Source: an uncultured Eubacteriales bacterium
GTDB lineage: Bacteria > Bacillota > Clostridia > Monoglobales > Monoglobaceae
Direction of reading: 5' to 3'
Length of the DNA: 21,928 nucleotides
NCBI GenBank assembly: GCA_900542675.1
Contig: UQOT01000030.1
Span: forward strand, 1 to 21,928
Below the pieces are notes generated by a model, which saw only the letters and a program-made list of their open reading frames with translations, was not told the origin of the DNA and made no database searches. A program made the position numbers and the translations under genes. Shown here in pieces: positions 1-8,000 of the stretch. Every line of letters starts with the position of its first letter. Positions within the stretch are counted from its first letter, which is position 1.

Positions 1-198
1 AAGGAGAGCCGTGCGGTACTTGCCGTTGTAATAGCGGCGGCGATGCTCAGCTCTGTACTGACGTGGACGCCTGTTCTTAGCCGAATTTCAAGCGGATTTT
101 CAATAATAATCTGTACGCTTGTGTGTGCGGGCGCGGCGGCATTTTTTGCGCCGATAAATACGGAAGAAAAGGAGGAAGCGGCAAATGGCGAATTCTGA
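1..198 (+). CDS. azlC: AzlC-family branched-chain amino acid exporter subunit, 3' fragment
   Basis: Reading frame 1 is open from the left edge to a TGA at 196-198, giving the last 65 residues of a protein whose start lies outside the window. The visible part has two hydrophobic stretches (about residues 6-20 and 36-53 of the fragment) and a short acidic tail rich in Glu and Lys, ending Asn-Gly-Glu-Phe. This fits the last membrane segments of AzlC (PF03591), the large subunit of the two-component AzlCD exporter of branched-chain amino acids. The main support is context: the next gene, overlapping by 14 nt, is a recognisable azlD, and azlC normally sits directly before it. On its own the fragment is too short for a secure family call. 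Confidence 0.72.
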   Translation, partial: KESRAVLAVVIAAAMLSSVLTWTPVLSRISSGFSIIICTLVCAGAAAFFAPINTEEKEEAANGEF

Positions 199-499
199 AA
201 TTCTAATTCATATATTTATTATGGCGGCGGTAACCTACCTTATACGAATGCTGCCGCTGACTTTGATAAAAAAGAAAATAACGAACAAGTATATTTTGTC
301 GTTTCTGTATTATATGCCTTATGCGGTGCTTGGGGCTATGACGTTTCCTGCAATACTGTTTTCGACCTCAAGCATTATATCCGCGGCAGTCGGTATGGCA
401 GTCGCTATAGCGCTCGCATACTCGGGCAGGAGTCTTATTACCGTTGCTGCGTTTTCGTGCATTGCGGTATATGCGGCAGAGCTGTGTATTGCGCTTTAA
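185..499 (+). CDS. azlD: AzlD-family branched-chain amino acid transport protein
   Basis: This 104-residue integral membrane protein has the usual AzlD length (about 100-110). The N-terminal segment has the family pattern Thr-Tyr-Leu-Ile-Arg-Met-Leu-Pro (residues 17-24), followed by a short Lys-rich loop and Tyr-Met-Pro-Tyr-Ala-Val-Leu-Gly (43-50). Three to four hydrophobic segments fill the rest. AzlD (PF05437) works with AzlC to export branched-chain amino acids and analogues such as 4-azaleucine. The start is supported by an AAAAGGAGG site at about 167-175, inside the end of azlC. The 14-nt overlap with azlC implies co-transcription and translational coupling. No regulator such as azlB is visible in the window. 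Confidence 0.9.
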   Translation: MANSEILIHIFIMAAVTYLIRMLPLTLIKKKITNKYILSFLYYMPYAVLGAMTFPAILFSTSSIISAAVGMAVAIALAYSGRSLITVAAFSCIAVYAAELCIAL

Positions 500-714
500 G
501 CCCGCAGAATTTGATTATTCTTTGAAAGGAGACGTTTTCTGCAATGAAATTAAATTAAATCCGAGTCGCTGAAATACACCTTGACAATGTATGTTGTCTT
601 GCCGATTTTCTTTCTTACGGCAGGGCAAGCTGTTTTGCGGAAAAGCCGAGAAAAATGCCTGAATTTATGGAATGGCTACGGAAATATTTGTATTATTTTA
701 AAATTTATTGATTT
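500..714. other. Intergenic region after azlD; weak dyads only
   Basis: No convincing gene is present. A dyad GCAGAA (504-509) / TTCTGC (537-542) follows azlD but has no U-run, so it is a poor terminator. An SD-like AAAGGAG (525-531) precedes a five-codon ATG frame (544-558, Met-Lys-Leu-Asn-stop), which may be a relic or a leader peptide. A second short dyad, GACAA (583-587) / TTGTC (594-598), overlaps a TTGACA but has no matching -10 box. None of these is secure. Confidence 0.35.
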
Positions 715-744
715 TTGACGTTAATAGATATATAATATTATATT
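715..744 (+). promoter_or_regulatory. Putative sigma-A promoter of the 783-4016 pectate lyase
   Basis: The -35 box is TTGACG (715-720) and the -10 box is TATATT (739-744), separated by an 18-nt spacer in very AT-rich DNA. Transcription would start near 751, about 32 nt before the ATG. A strong SD, AAGGAGG (769-775), sits 7 nt before the ATG at 783. Other TATAAT matches nearby (731-736, 752-757) are badly spaced from this -35. Confidence 0.55.
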
Positions 745-782
745 ATTAGAGTATAATTTTATCTCATTAAGGAGGCAAAGCT

Positions 783-3700
783 ATGAGGAGTTTTAAAAAA
801 TGCAGTGCGGTTATTCTGTCGCTTGCATTGATTGCGGTTTGCTTTGCGGGGCTTGCTGTTTCTGCCGAAACAGCAAAGGGTGATATAGCTTCAGCAGCCG
901 CGGGCGGAACGGTAATTCCGGTCGGAGAGACAACGTATGACTTTACAAAGCTCACGACAAAGACGCTTGCTGCGGGAACGGAAGGCTTTGAGGGCTTTTC
1001 GGGCTCGGTGACACAGTTGTCAAAGTCCGGTGAAGAGTATGTTAAGTTTAGCAAGACTGCAGGTGAGCTTGATTTTGTTGTAGACGGAAAATGGTCGGCG
1101 ACATTCTCGGGCGGCACAAAAGGCACAAAGGGCCTGCTTATCACCGCACCCGACGGTAAGCTTTACGGTAACAAGGGCGGAGATACAGGTCTCGTGCTCA
1201 GCAATATGCCTGCCGGTACATATAAGATTACTGCGGTGAGAACTGCTTGTGATGCTGATGACGGAACAGGGAAAACACTTAGTCTTACCGCAAATAACGG
1301 ATATCTTACGACAGCAGTGTTTACGGTTGAGTCAAGTGAACCGCCCGAAGCGGTAACAAACCTGACTGCTAATGCAGGCGACGGTAAGGTTGCGCTTTCG
1401 TGGGATGTATCGCAGGGCGCGACTTCGTACGAGGTTACCGTAAACGGCGGCGCGCCGGTGACGACAGAGGATACCCGGTATATTGAAGCGGGACTTAACA
1501 ATGACACCGAGTATACATTCACCGTTACGGCGGTTAACAATGTCGGTAAAAGCGCACCCGTCTCGGTTACGGCAACACCGAAGGAGCCGACCGACCCGCC
1601 GCAGGCGTTTACATTAAGCGGTGAAGCGAGCGATAAGGCGGCGGTTCTTATATGGACAGCGTCCGAATATGCTAAAACTTATGATGTATACAAAGACGGT
1701 ACGGTTATAGCAACAGATTTAAATGATACGTCATATACAGTGACGGGACTTACGAATGATACGGAATACAGCTTTAAGGTTGAAGCAAAGAACAAGAACG
1801 GAAAAACCGCTTCAAACGAGGTTAAGGTAATACCGGTAGAGCCTCCGCCGTCACAGATTGAGATTACAAAGCAAATCGGAGAGCTTGAAACGGCGATTGT
1901 TGAGTGGACAAACCCGGCGGCGGTTGATAAGTATAATGTTTATGTAAAACCTGTCGGCGGCACATATACAAAGATTGATGATGAGCTTGTACGTTTTTAT
2001 GGCTCATACTATCGCGCGGACGCTGTCGGTTTAGCTGCAGGCAAGTATAAGGTAAAGATTGCCGCGGTTGTCGGCGGTGCGGAAACAGATTTTGCAGAGA
2101 CAAACGATATTGACGTTAAAGCGCATATCAGAGAGGGCTTTGCATTTGACCCGAAGTCGCCTAACTACGACAGCTCGGGCATCGGCGCTTACAAGCCGGA
2201 CGGTACTCTTAAAGACGGCGCTCAGGTGCTTTATATTGATAACGAGAATAAGGATACCGTTAAATTTACGGTTAAGGTAAGCGGAAAGGATACCGAGGGT
2301 GTAGGACTTGTTCAAATTCTTTCATTGCGTGAGAAGAATGGGGCAGAGACAACGCCTCTTGCAATTCGTATGATAGGTCAGGTCGAGTCTCCCGCGGGAA
2401 AGAACAGCAGCGGGTATGTACAGCTTAAGGCGTGCAAGAATATCACCTTTGAAGGTATAGGAAACGATGCGACGACATATCATTGGTCGTTCCTTTTGAG
2501 AAGCGCAGTAAATACTGAGGTTAGAAACCTTGCTGTTATGGAGTTCTACGATGACGGTATTTCGCTCGATACAGACAACTTCAACTGCTGGATTCACAAC
2601 TGTGATATATTCTACGGTCAGGACAGAGGCAGCGACCAGAAGAAGGGTGACGGTTCGCTTGACGTTAAGGCGGGCTCGGATTACTGCACCTTCTCATATA
2701 ATCATTTCTGGGACAGCGGAAAGTGTTCGCTCTGCGGTATGAAGGAAGATTCGTACCAGGGTTACCGTATGACATATTACGGTAACTGGTTTGACCATTC
2801 AGACTCGCGTATGCCGCGTATTCGCGGTGACCAGGTTCACGTCTACAACAACTATTATGACGGCAACTCAAAATACGGCGTAGGCGCGTGCACGGGTTCA
2901 AGCGCGTTTGTTGAAAATAATGTATTCAGGAACGTAAAATATCCTATTCTTACATCAATGCAGGGCAGCGATGTTGCAGGCGGAAATACCGGAACATTCT
3001 CAAGTGAGGACGGCGGTGTGGTTAAGGAGTTTAACAACGAATATATAGACGGCAGTCAGAGTCATCCGGTTGTGACGTATCAGCAGAATTCCGTGGAATT
3101 TGATGCGTATGCGGCGTCAAGCAGAGACGAAAAGGTTCCGGCTGAGGTTAAGGCAAAGCAGGGGGACGGTACATACTCAAACTTTGATACGGCGGCGGAT
3201 ATGTATAAGTACAATCCATTACCGACAGACGAGGTTGTAGCTGCGGTTCAGACATACGCGGGACGCGTTGAGGGCGGAGATTTTTATCACGAGTTCAACG
3301 ATGAAGCTGACGATTCAAATTATGACCGCGACCCGGTTCTTGGCGGACAGCTTCAGCAGTATAAGTCGTCAATTGTTAAGACATATATTTCTGCGGGCAC
3401 ATATCCCGGCACAGGCGGCGCATTGCCGACAACAAAACCGACGCCCGATCCGGTTCAGTATACGGCGTATCTTAACGTAACAGGCGGCACGGGTACGCTT
3501 AGTGCAGATGAGCAAGCAGAAGCAGGCAGCGATGAAATTGCAGCGTCGATGCATAAATCCGAGCCGGATAAATACAGATTTTTGCCGGGAACGGTTGTGC
3601 GGTACAGCGGCACGGCTGATGATGACAGACAGCTTCCGATGGTTACCGTAACGGCGTCAGACGGCAGCAGTGTAACGGTAGATAACGACACGTTTGTAAT

Positions 3701-4016
3701 GCCGGCAAAGAGCGTAACGGTTGACGTAGTATACTTAACTCCGATTAAAGACGACGGCGTATATTATGAGACCGCGCCTCAAATGAGCGGAAAGACCGTA
3801 ACGGCAAAGATAGTAAACAAGACCGACGAAAGCGGCGCGTTGTTTGTTGCGGCAGCGTATGAAAAGGGCGTACTCGTTGAGTCGAAAACGGAAATTGTTA
3901 AGAAGGGCGAAGCGGCACAGGAGGTTACGCTTACATTTTCAAATGAGCATAGCGACGTAAGATACTTCCTCTGGTCCGCAGGCAGCATAAAGCCATACAG
4001 TAATATGCTTAAATAA
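783..4016 (+). CDS. Secreted multidomain family-1 pectate lyase with FN3 domains
   Basis: This 1077-residue secreted enzyme probably cleaves de-esterified homogalacturonan by Ca-dependent beta-elimination. Residues 1-28 are a signal peptide ending Val-Ser-Ala. An unassigned beta-rich region (about 40-182) follows, then two clear FN3 domains (187-268 and 272-353) and a third, divergent FN3-like domain (356-448). The PL1 beta-helix spans about 450-840. It shows the strand motif GDGSLDVKAGSDY (622-634, with likely Ca ligands Asp623 and Asp627), NHFWDSGK (640-647), and the Arg-rich SRMPRIRG (675-682) expected to hold the catalytic Arg. A Pro/Thr linker (880-892) leads to a repeat-like beta domain and a terminal Ig-like module (about 1002-1077) that recurs in other genes here. 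The start is fixed by AAGGAGG 7 nt upstream. The protein faces a second pectate lyase across the 4071-5000 island. Exact substrate preference cannot be read from sequence. Confidence 0.9.
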   Translation: MRSFKKCSAVILSLALIAVCFAGLAVSAETAKGDIASAAAGGTVIPVGETTYDFTKLTTKTLAAGTEGFEGFSGSVTQLSKSGEEYVKFSKTAGELDFVVDGKWSATFSGGTKGTKGLLITAPDGKLYGNKGGDTGLVLSNMPAGTYKITAVRTACDADDGTGKTLSLTANNGYLTTAVFTVESSEPPEAVTNLTANAGDGKVALSWDVSQGATSYEVTVNGGAPVTTEDTRYIEAGLNNDTEYTFTVTAVNNVGKSAPVSVTATPKEPTDPPQAFTLSGEASDKAAVLIWTASEYAKTYDVYKDGTVIATDLNDTSYTVTGLTNDTEYSFKVEAKNKNGKTASNEVKVIPVEPPPSQIEITKQIGELETAIVEWTNPAAVDKYNVYVKPVGGTYTKIDDELVRFYGSYYRADAVGLAAGKYKVKIAAVVGGAETDFAETNDIDVKAHIREGFAFDPKSPNYDSSGIGAYKPDGTLKDGAQVLYIDNENKDTVKFTVKVSGKDTEGVGLVQILSLREKNGAETTPLAIRMIGQVESPAGKNSSGYVQLKACKNITFEGIGNDATTYHWSFLLRSAVNTEVRNLAVMEFYDDGISLDTDNFNCWIHNCDIFYGQDRGSDQKKGDGSLDVKAGSDYCTFSYNHFWDSGKCSLCGMKEDSYQGYRMTYYGNWFDHSDSRMPRIRGDQVHVYNNYYDGNSKYGVGACTGSSAFVENNVFRNVKYPILTSMQGSDVAGGNTGTFSSEDGGVVKEFNNEYIDGSQSHPVVTYQQNSVEFDAYAASSRDEKVPAEVKAKQGDGTYSNFDTAADMYKYNPLPTDEVVAAVQTYAGRVEGGDFYHEFNDEADDSNYDRDPVLGGQLQQYKSSIVKTYISAGTYPGTGGALPTTKPTPDPVQYTAYLNVTGGTGTLSADEQAEAGSDEIAASMHKSEPDKYRFLPGTVVRYSGTADDDRQLPMVTVTASDGSSVTVDNDTFVMPAKSVTVDVVYLTPIKDDGVYYETAPQMSGKTVTAKIVNKTDESGALFVAAAYEKGVLVESKTEIVKKGEAAQEVTLTFSNEHSDVRYFLWSAGSIKPYSNMLK

Positions 4017-4033
4017 ACATAAGAAATAGCATT

Positions 4034-4070
4034 AAAAAACGACCTTTGTCAGTGACAGGGGTCGTTTTTT
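4034..4070 (+). terminator. Rho-independent terminator of the pectate lyase
   Basis: An 11-bp perfect stem, AAAAAACGACC (4034-4044) with GGTCGTTTTTT (4060-4070), encloses a smaller TGTC/GACA stem, and the U-run is built into the 3' arm. It lies 18 nt after the stop codon. The A-run on the left arm would make it work in both directions. A further dyad, CCCC-GTT-GGGG, follows at about 4084-4094. Confidence 0.9.
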
Positions 4071-4139
4071 GTCATAAGAAGCTCCCCGTTGGGGCACCCT
4101 TTCTTGTTGTGTGCAAATGTATATTTTGGATTATTTTTC

Positions 4140-4168
4140 TTTACAAAATTGCCAAAGTGTGGTATATT
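4140..4168 (+). promoter_or_regulatory. Promoter of the candidate structured RNA
   Basis: The -35 box is TTTACA (4140-4145) and the -10 box is TATATT (4163-4168), with exactly 17 nt between them. Each box differs from consensus at one position. The predicted start at about 4173-4176 coincides with the first base of a long inverted repeat, so the transcript would begin in the 5' arm of its own basal stem. This agreement supports a dedicated promoter for a small RNA. Confidence 0.65.
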
Positions 4169-4172
4169 ATAT

Positions 4173-4324
4173 TTGCGACACAACTTAATAAACTAAAATG
4201 GACGCTTATGTTAACAAAAACGTAGGCTTTGCTTGCCTTATATCCGTCTGTTTTGGTATAAGTTGTGTCGCAACAAAGAGCAAGGCTGCGTTTTTTGTGC
4301 GCGGCTTTGGCTGCGCACTTTTTT
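4173..4324 (+). ncRNA. Candidate structured small RNA with its own terminator (family unknown)
   Basis: Stem P1 pairs TTGCGACACAACTTA (4173-4187) with TAAGTTGTGTCGCAA (4259-4273), 15 bp without mismatch. After a small internal loop (4188-4191 against A4258), stem P2 pairs ACTAAAATGGACG (4192-4204) with CGTCTGTTTTGGT (4245-4257), 13 bp including three G-U pairs. A small apical hairpin AGGC/GCCT (4224-4227, 4235-4238) lies inside. A linker (4274-4296) leads to a classical terminator: GTGCGCGGC (4297-4305), loop TTTG, GCTGCGCAC (4310-4318), then six T (4319-4324). With the promoter directly upstream, this reads as a complete transcription unit of about 150 nt. An open frame from 4198 crosses both structures but has no SD, and its ATG lies inside P2, so a coding role is unlikely. 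I cannot place it in a named RNA family. Confidence 0.65.
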
Positions 4325-4356
4325 GTTTATTGGGGTTTTGGAAGGAGGTATCAAAA

Positions 4357-4440
4357 ATTAAATCTCAAAACAAAAAACAGGAAGCAGTAACTCTCGGCAA
4401 AAGAATTTTACTGCTCCCCAAACAATACGCATCTGCTTGA
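4357..4440 (+). pseudogene. Small basic 27-residue ORF with SD but ATT in place of a start codon
   Basis: A near-ideal SD, AAGGAGGT (4342-4349), stands 7 nt before an ATT codon at 4357. The frame then stays open for 27 codons to TGA at 4438-4440, encoding a Lys/Gln-rich N-terminal half and a Leu-rich, basic C-terminal half. A change of ATG to ATT at this spot would explain the stranded SD, so I read it as a small gene that has lost its start codon. Initiation at ATT is rare but known (infC), so low-level expression remains possible. I do not recognise the protein. Its last 11 bases form the left arm of the next inverted repeat. Confidence 0.4.
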
Positions 4441-4494
4441 TACAAACAGTGCAAAATCATTATAACACTTGCACATAGGTTTTTCAAGCAGATG
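4383..4494. repeat. Cluster of nested inverted repeats
   Basis: Three dyads stand in a row. AGCAGTAA (4383-4390) pairs with TTACTGCT (4408-4415). CATCTGCTTGA (4430-4440) pairs with TCAAGCAGATG (4484-4494), 11 bp perfect. Nested inside the latter, GTGCAA (4449-4454) pairs with TTGCAC (4469-4474). In RNA the last two would fold into one interrupted hairpin between the two small ORFs. No U-run follows, so simple termination is unlikely. Attenuation, RNA processing or a recombination-type site are open possibilities. Confidence 0.5.
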
Positions 4495-4533
4495 ACGTAA
4501 ATTATTTTTGATATTTACGAAAGGAAAAAGCTT

Positions 4534-4820
4534 ATGACTACAAGAAAACACAAAAGAAGTAAACTCAAAGAAATCAGAACCGTCCTTACAAAGGACGCGG
4601 AATACAATCAATCCGACGATACATACACCACGAAAATTTCAATAAATCGCAAGGAATATACGATGAAATTCCAATTCGCCGATGTTGACAGAATAAAATA
4701 GTCTGGAACGCCGTCGAAACAAGCCGAAAAAACGACGGACAATACACCGTAATCACCGACGACACAACCCTGACTGCAATTTTGGATATTATCCTGTGGC
4801 AAAATAGAGTGAAGATATAA
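4534..4820 (+). pseudogene. Small unknown gene split by a -1 frame change
   Basis: An ATG at 4534, 8 nt after AAAGGA, opens a 55-residue frame that stops at TAG 4699-4701. It has a very basic N-terminus (Thr-Thr-Arg-Lys-His-Lys-Arg), then an acidic-polar stretch and a beta-like segment ending Asp-Val-Asp-Arg-Ile-Lys. In the -1 frame, directly from 4698, another 40 residues follow (Ile-Val-Trp-Asn-Ala-Val ... Val-Lys-Ile) to TAA at 4818-4820. Composition and style continue smoothly across the junction, so the ancestral protein was probably about 95 residues. The junction is ATAAAATAG: one lost A, or a -1 slip on the A-run, restores the frame. I do not recognise the family. Position beside structured RNA and a MITE-like palindrome suggests a relic of an accessory element. 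Confidence 0.5.
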
Positions 4821-4843
4821 TGCGCATAAATTAAGAAAGGCTG

Positions 4844-4983
4844 ACTGAGGGGGGTTCAGAATGCGCCATAGAATATTGAAATATCGCCAAACAACCGATT
4901 TGCACTGTCCCTACATACAGGCAGGAGCAAATAAATGGTGTTGCGGCCAAATATTTGTTATGGTGCATTTTGCCCCCCTCAGT
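4844..4983. mobile_element. 140-bp MITE-like palindromic element
   Basis: The ends are perfect 11-bp inverted repeats, ACTGAGGGGGG (4844-4854) and CCCCCCTCAGT (4973-4983). The similarity between the two arms continues inward with small gaps: AATGCGCCATA (about 4860-4870) matches the reverse complement of TATGGTGCATT, and AT-rich blocks around AATATT and GCCAAACA also match. The centre (about 4900-4930) is unpaired. No transposase is encoded, and no clear target-site duplication is visible. This is the build of a non-autonomous miniature transposon. The right end is 17 nt beyond the stop of the 5001-8570 gene, so the hairpin could also act as its 3' transcript end. Short frames inside it (for example from 4861) are not credible genes. 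Confidence 0.6.
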
Positions 4984-5000
4984 TACACTTCGCGTAATTT

Positions 5001-8000
5001 CTATTCGCTAATCGCTAAGTTCATATCAGCGAAGTATGCGGGCTTGGCGGTTTGAATTAAGCGAATTGATTTTAAGGCTGTGTCTTTGCCGCTTATTGCG
5101 CCCATTTTGGCGGTGCCGAGTTCGGTTGTGCCGTCCGGCGCCGTTGCGGTTACAGTGATAAATTCGTTTGTGCCGGCGTTTGCGTAGTCAAGCTCTATCT
5201 TAAAGTGTACCCAACCGCTTTCGCTGAGATTGCTGTACGGGAACAGTGTGTCTGCAGAATCAAGAGCGGGACCCTTGATGACAGCCGAGGCGTCGTTGTA
5301 TACGACTTGTGCAAATACAGCGTCGGTGTTTGTAATCTTATTCTCTGCATTTTCAAAGTATATTCTGAAGTTTTTCGGCACTGTTGTGTCAATATATACA
5401 TCGGTGTCAAACGTTACCTTGCCCGAGCTTATCGGGGTTTCAAGCACCTTGTAAACGTTTCTGTTTTCAACGTAGAGCGCGTCCTTGCCGGAGTAGCTTA
5501 CAGCTGATGCTTTTGCGTCCTCTGTCTCAGTAGCTAAACCTAAGTTCCAGTCATTATATTTATCAGACTCAATTGGCTGAGACGTCGGCTTCGGTGCTGC
5601 GCTTTCGGCCGGGGTTTCACTCGGGTCAAAGCCCGCTTCGCCCTCGGTGAGCTTAAGCTCGCTGAAGCGTGCCTGTGAGTAGTATAGCTGCGGCGAAGCG
5701 TCCGACTGGTTCATCTGCGAGTCAATAACCACGCCGACATACAGCTTGTTACTGAGTCCTGAAATCTCGAGCGTGTACGGCTGTCTGATGTTGTCGGTGT
5801 AATCTTCTCCGCTGTCAGATACCGAGAGCTTAATTGTATCGCCGCTTCTCTGTATCCTAAGGTAGTTCGGAAGGTGGCAGTCTATTCCACCGCTCGGGTC
5901 TATTCCGTCATCGGGATACGTGTCGTATGGTCTCTCGCCGAGAACGTTGCCCGAGATAATCTTGCCGTCTTTGCTTGACATAAATGCACCCATTTTGTTA
6001 TCTGTGCTGTTGGTTTGTGCGGGGTCTTTGTATATTCCCTTTCCTGTTTCGGTACGTGCCATAATTCTGTCGTTGCGTCCGTACTTTATCCAGCCGTCAA
6101 CAATTGACGCCATTCTTGACTTTGAATCAAGAGTCTCACGCAGCATAAGTCCGAAGGATGCGCCGTTTTCATTTTTCGGCAGTTCGTCTATTTTAAGTGA
6201 AATATCGAAGTCGCCTGTAACCTCTTTGTACATAAAGTCGCACAGGTCAAAATACTTTGTGTCGCCTGCAATCTTTCCGCTTCCGCCTATCATATATTGG
6301 TCTTTGTCCGCAAAATAGCTTATAGCACCCTTGCCCGAATATGAGGTTGTGCCTATCTGCTTGTGCGACCAGCCTTCGGGCGCTGTAGAGCCGTTTACGT
6401 ATACAATTGAAGTCGTGCTTCGCGTGCTTTCGCCCTTGTCGTTGTACGCAAGTGATGTAAGGTAATGTGTGCCGGCCGCAAGGCTTATGCTGTCGTCAAT
6501 CGCTGCGCCGTCATAGGTCTTAATCAGTTTTTCTTCATCATACAGCTCCATTTTGGTGATGCTTGTGCCGTCTGCCGGGGTTGCTGCAGCCTTGTAGCTT
6601 AACGTTTCGTTATCTTTGATTACCGCCCACTTTGATTTGTTGCTTGTGCCGCTCATTGCAGCAATCGCGGGGCTGGTGACCGTTACAGTCGGGTTTGTCG
6701 GTGCGCTCTGCTGCTCTGTCCAGTCGTTAACGTACGCCTCAATCCAGGTGTAGCCCTTGAACTTACCGTTTGTTACAATGTCGCTCTCCTTCGAGCTGCC
6801 CATTCCGTTTGCCGCCTTCCAGTCCGCGGGAATTTCAAAGGTTCTGTGCGCTTCGGTAATGCCAGTGAATGCGCCGACTTCTTCATCACGGTTGATTATG
6901 CGTCCCGTCTGGTTTTTAACGTCCTCAATAACGCGGGCGTCAATATTGTCACGCTTCGGCAAAGTTGCGCCGACATCGCTGAGTATGTCAAGACAGTCCT
7001 TGCCCGCAAGCAGTTTATCACTCGGTATATTAAGGTCGCTGTATACTTCGTCGCCGAGTGAAAACGGGGTAGTCATTTTAGTAGCGTTTTTCTGGTATGC
7101 GCCGCCAATACCGTCGTTTGCCCAGTTGTCTTTTGTGACAGTGCTGCTGCCGAATACATAGTTGTCGGTCAAATAGAATTTACTCGGTTCAACAACCTTA
7201 TCGTGATACGTCTTGCCAACTTCTTTTGCTATATCTTTAAAGTCATAAATTCTGTATCTCTTGCCCGCAACCGTACTCGGTCCGAACTTATAGTAGTTGT
7301 TTGAGTAGTTTATGAGAGAGGGGAATACCAAGCCCTTTGCATTTCCGGGGTGCGGTGAGGTAGGCTCGCCGCCGTATGCCGAGTTGGTAACACCCCAGTT
7401 GTAGACAACATTATTGCGAAAATCCGTTTTGTTAAGCGCTCTGTCAAGACGCGGTGAGCGGCTGTCATGGTGTGCGAACAGGTTACGCCAATATGTGGCG
7501 TTGGTTCCGCCAATGATTGCGCCGTAGCCGTGTGCGCCCTTGAAGTGATTAGACATTCTGAGACTTTCGGATGAGATTGTGTTCTGAACCGTAAGACGTT
7601 TGCCCTGAGCATAAGTGCTGTCCTCGGCAGAGCCCGCATACAGTGTCAGGCACTCGTCAATACACCAGCTTGCCGAGCAGTGGTCGAAGATTATATCGGT
7701 ATTCCACTGACCGCCGAGCGCGTCAACCTCGTTGCCCGTGTCGTCAGTCGGACGGATGCGCATATATCTTATAATAATATTTTTAACGCCGTTTGCCATT
7801 CTAAGGTCACCGCCTGTGAGAGTAATTCCGTCTCCGGGAGCCGTTTGACCCAATATGGTAATGTTGCTGTTATTGATGTACAGCGTATCGGGTACATTGA
7901 TAATGCCGCCGACGTCAAATACGACAACTCTGCCCTCGCGGCTGAGTGCGTCGCGCAGCGTTCCCTCGCCCTCGCTTTCAAGACTCGTTACGTGATATAC

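Noticed and set aside
580..714. 43-codon frame starting at ATG 587 before the pectate lyase
   Set aside because: No SD and no similarity seen; low-complexity AT-rich end. The preceding TTGACA also lacks a -10 box.
4198..4440. 80-codon open frame across the RNA unit
   Set aside because: It has no SD before its ATG, its start is in a predicted stem, and it reads through a strong terminator. Only its last 27 codons follow an SD, and these are listed separately.
4861..5055. 64-codon frame inside and beyond the MITE-like element
   Set aside because: It lies almost wholly in palindromic DNA, has no SD of note, and runs into the opposite-strand lyase.
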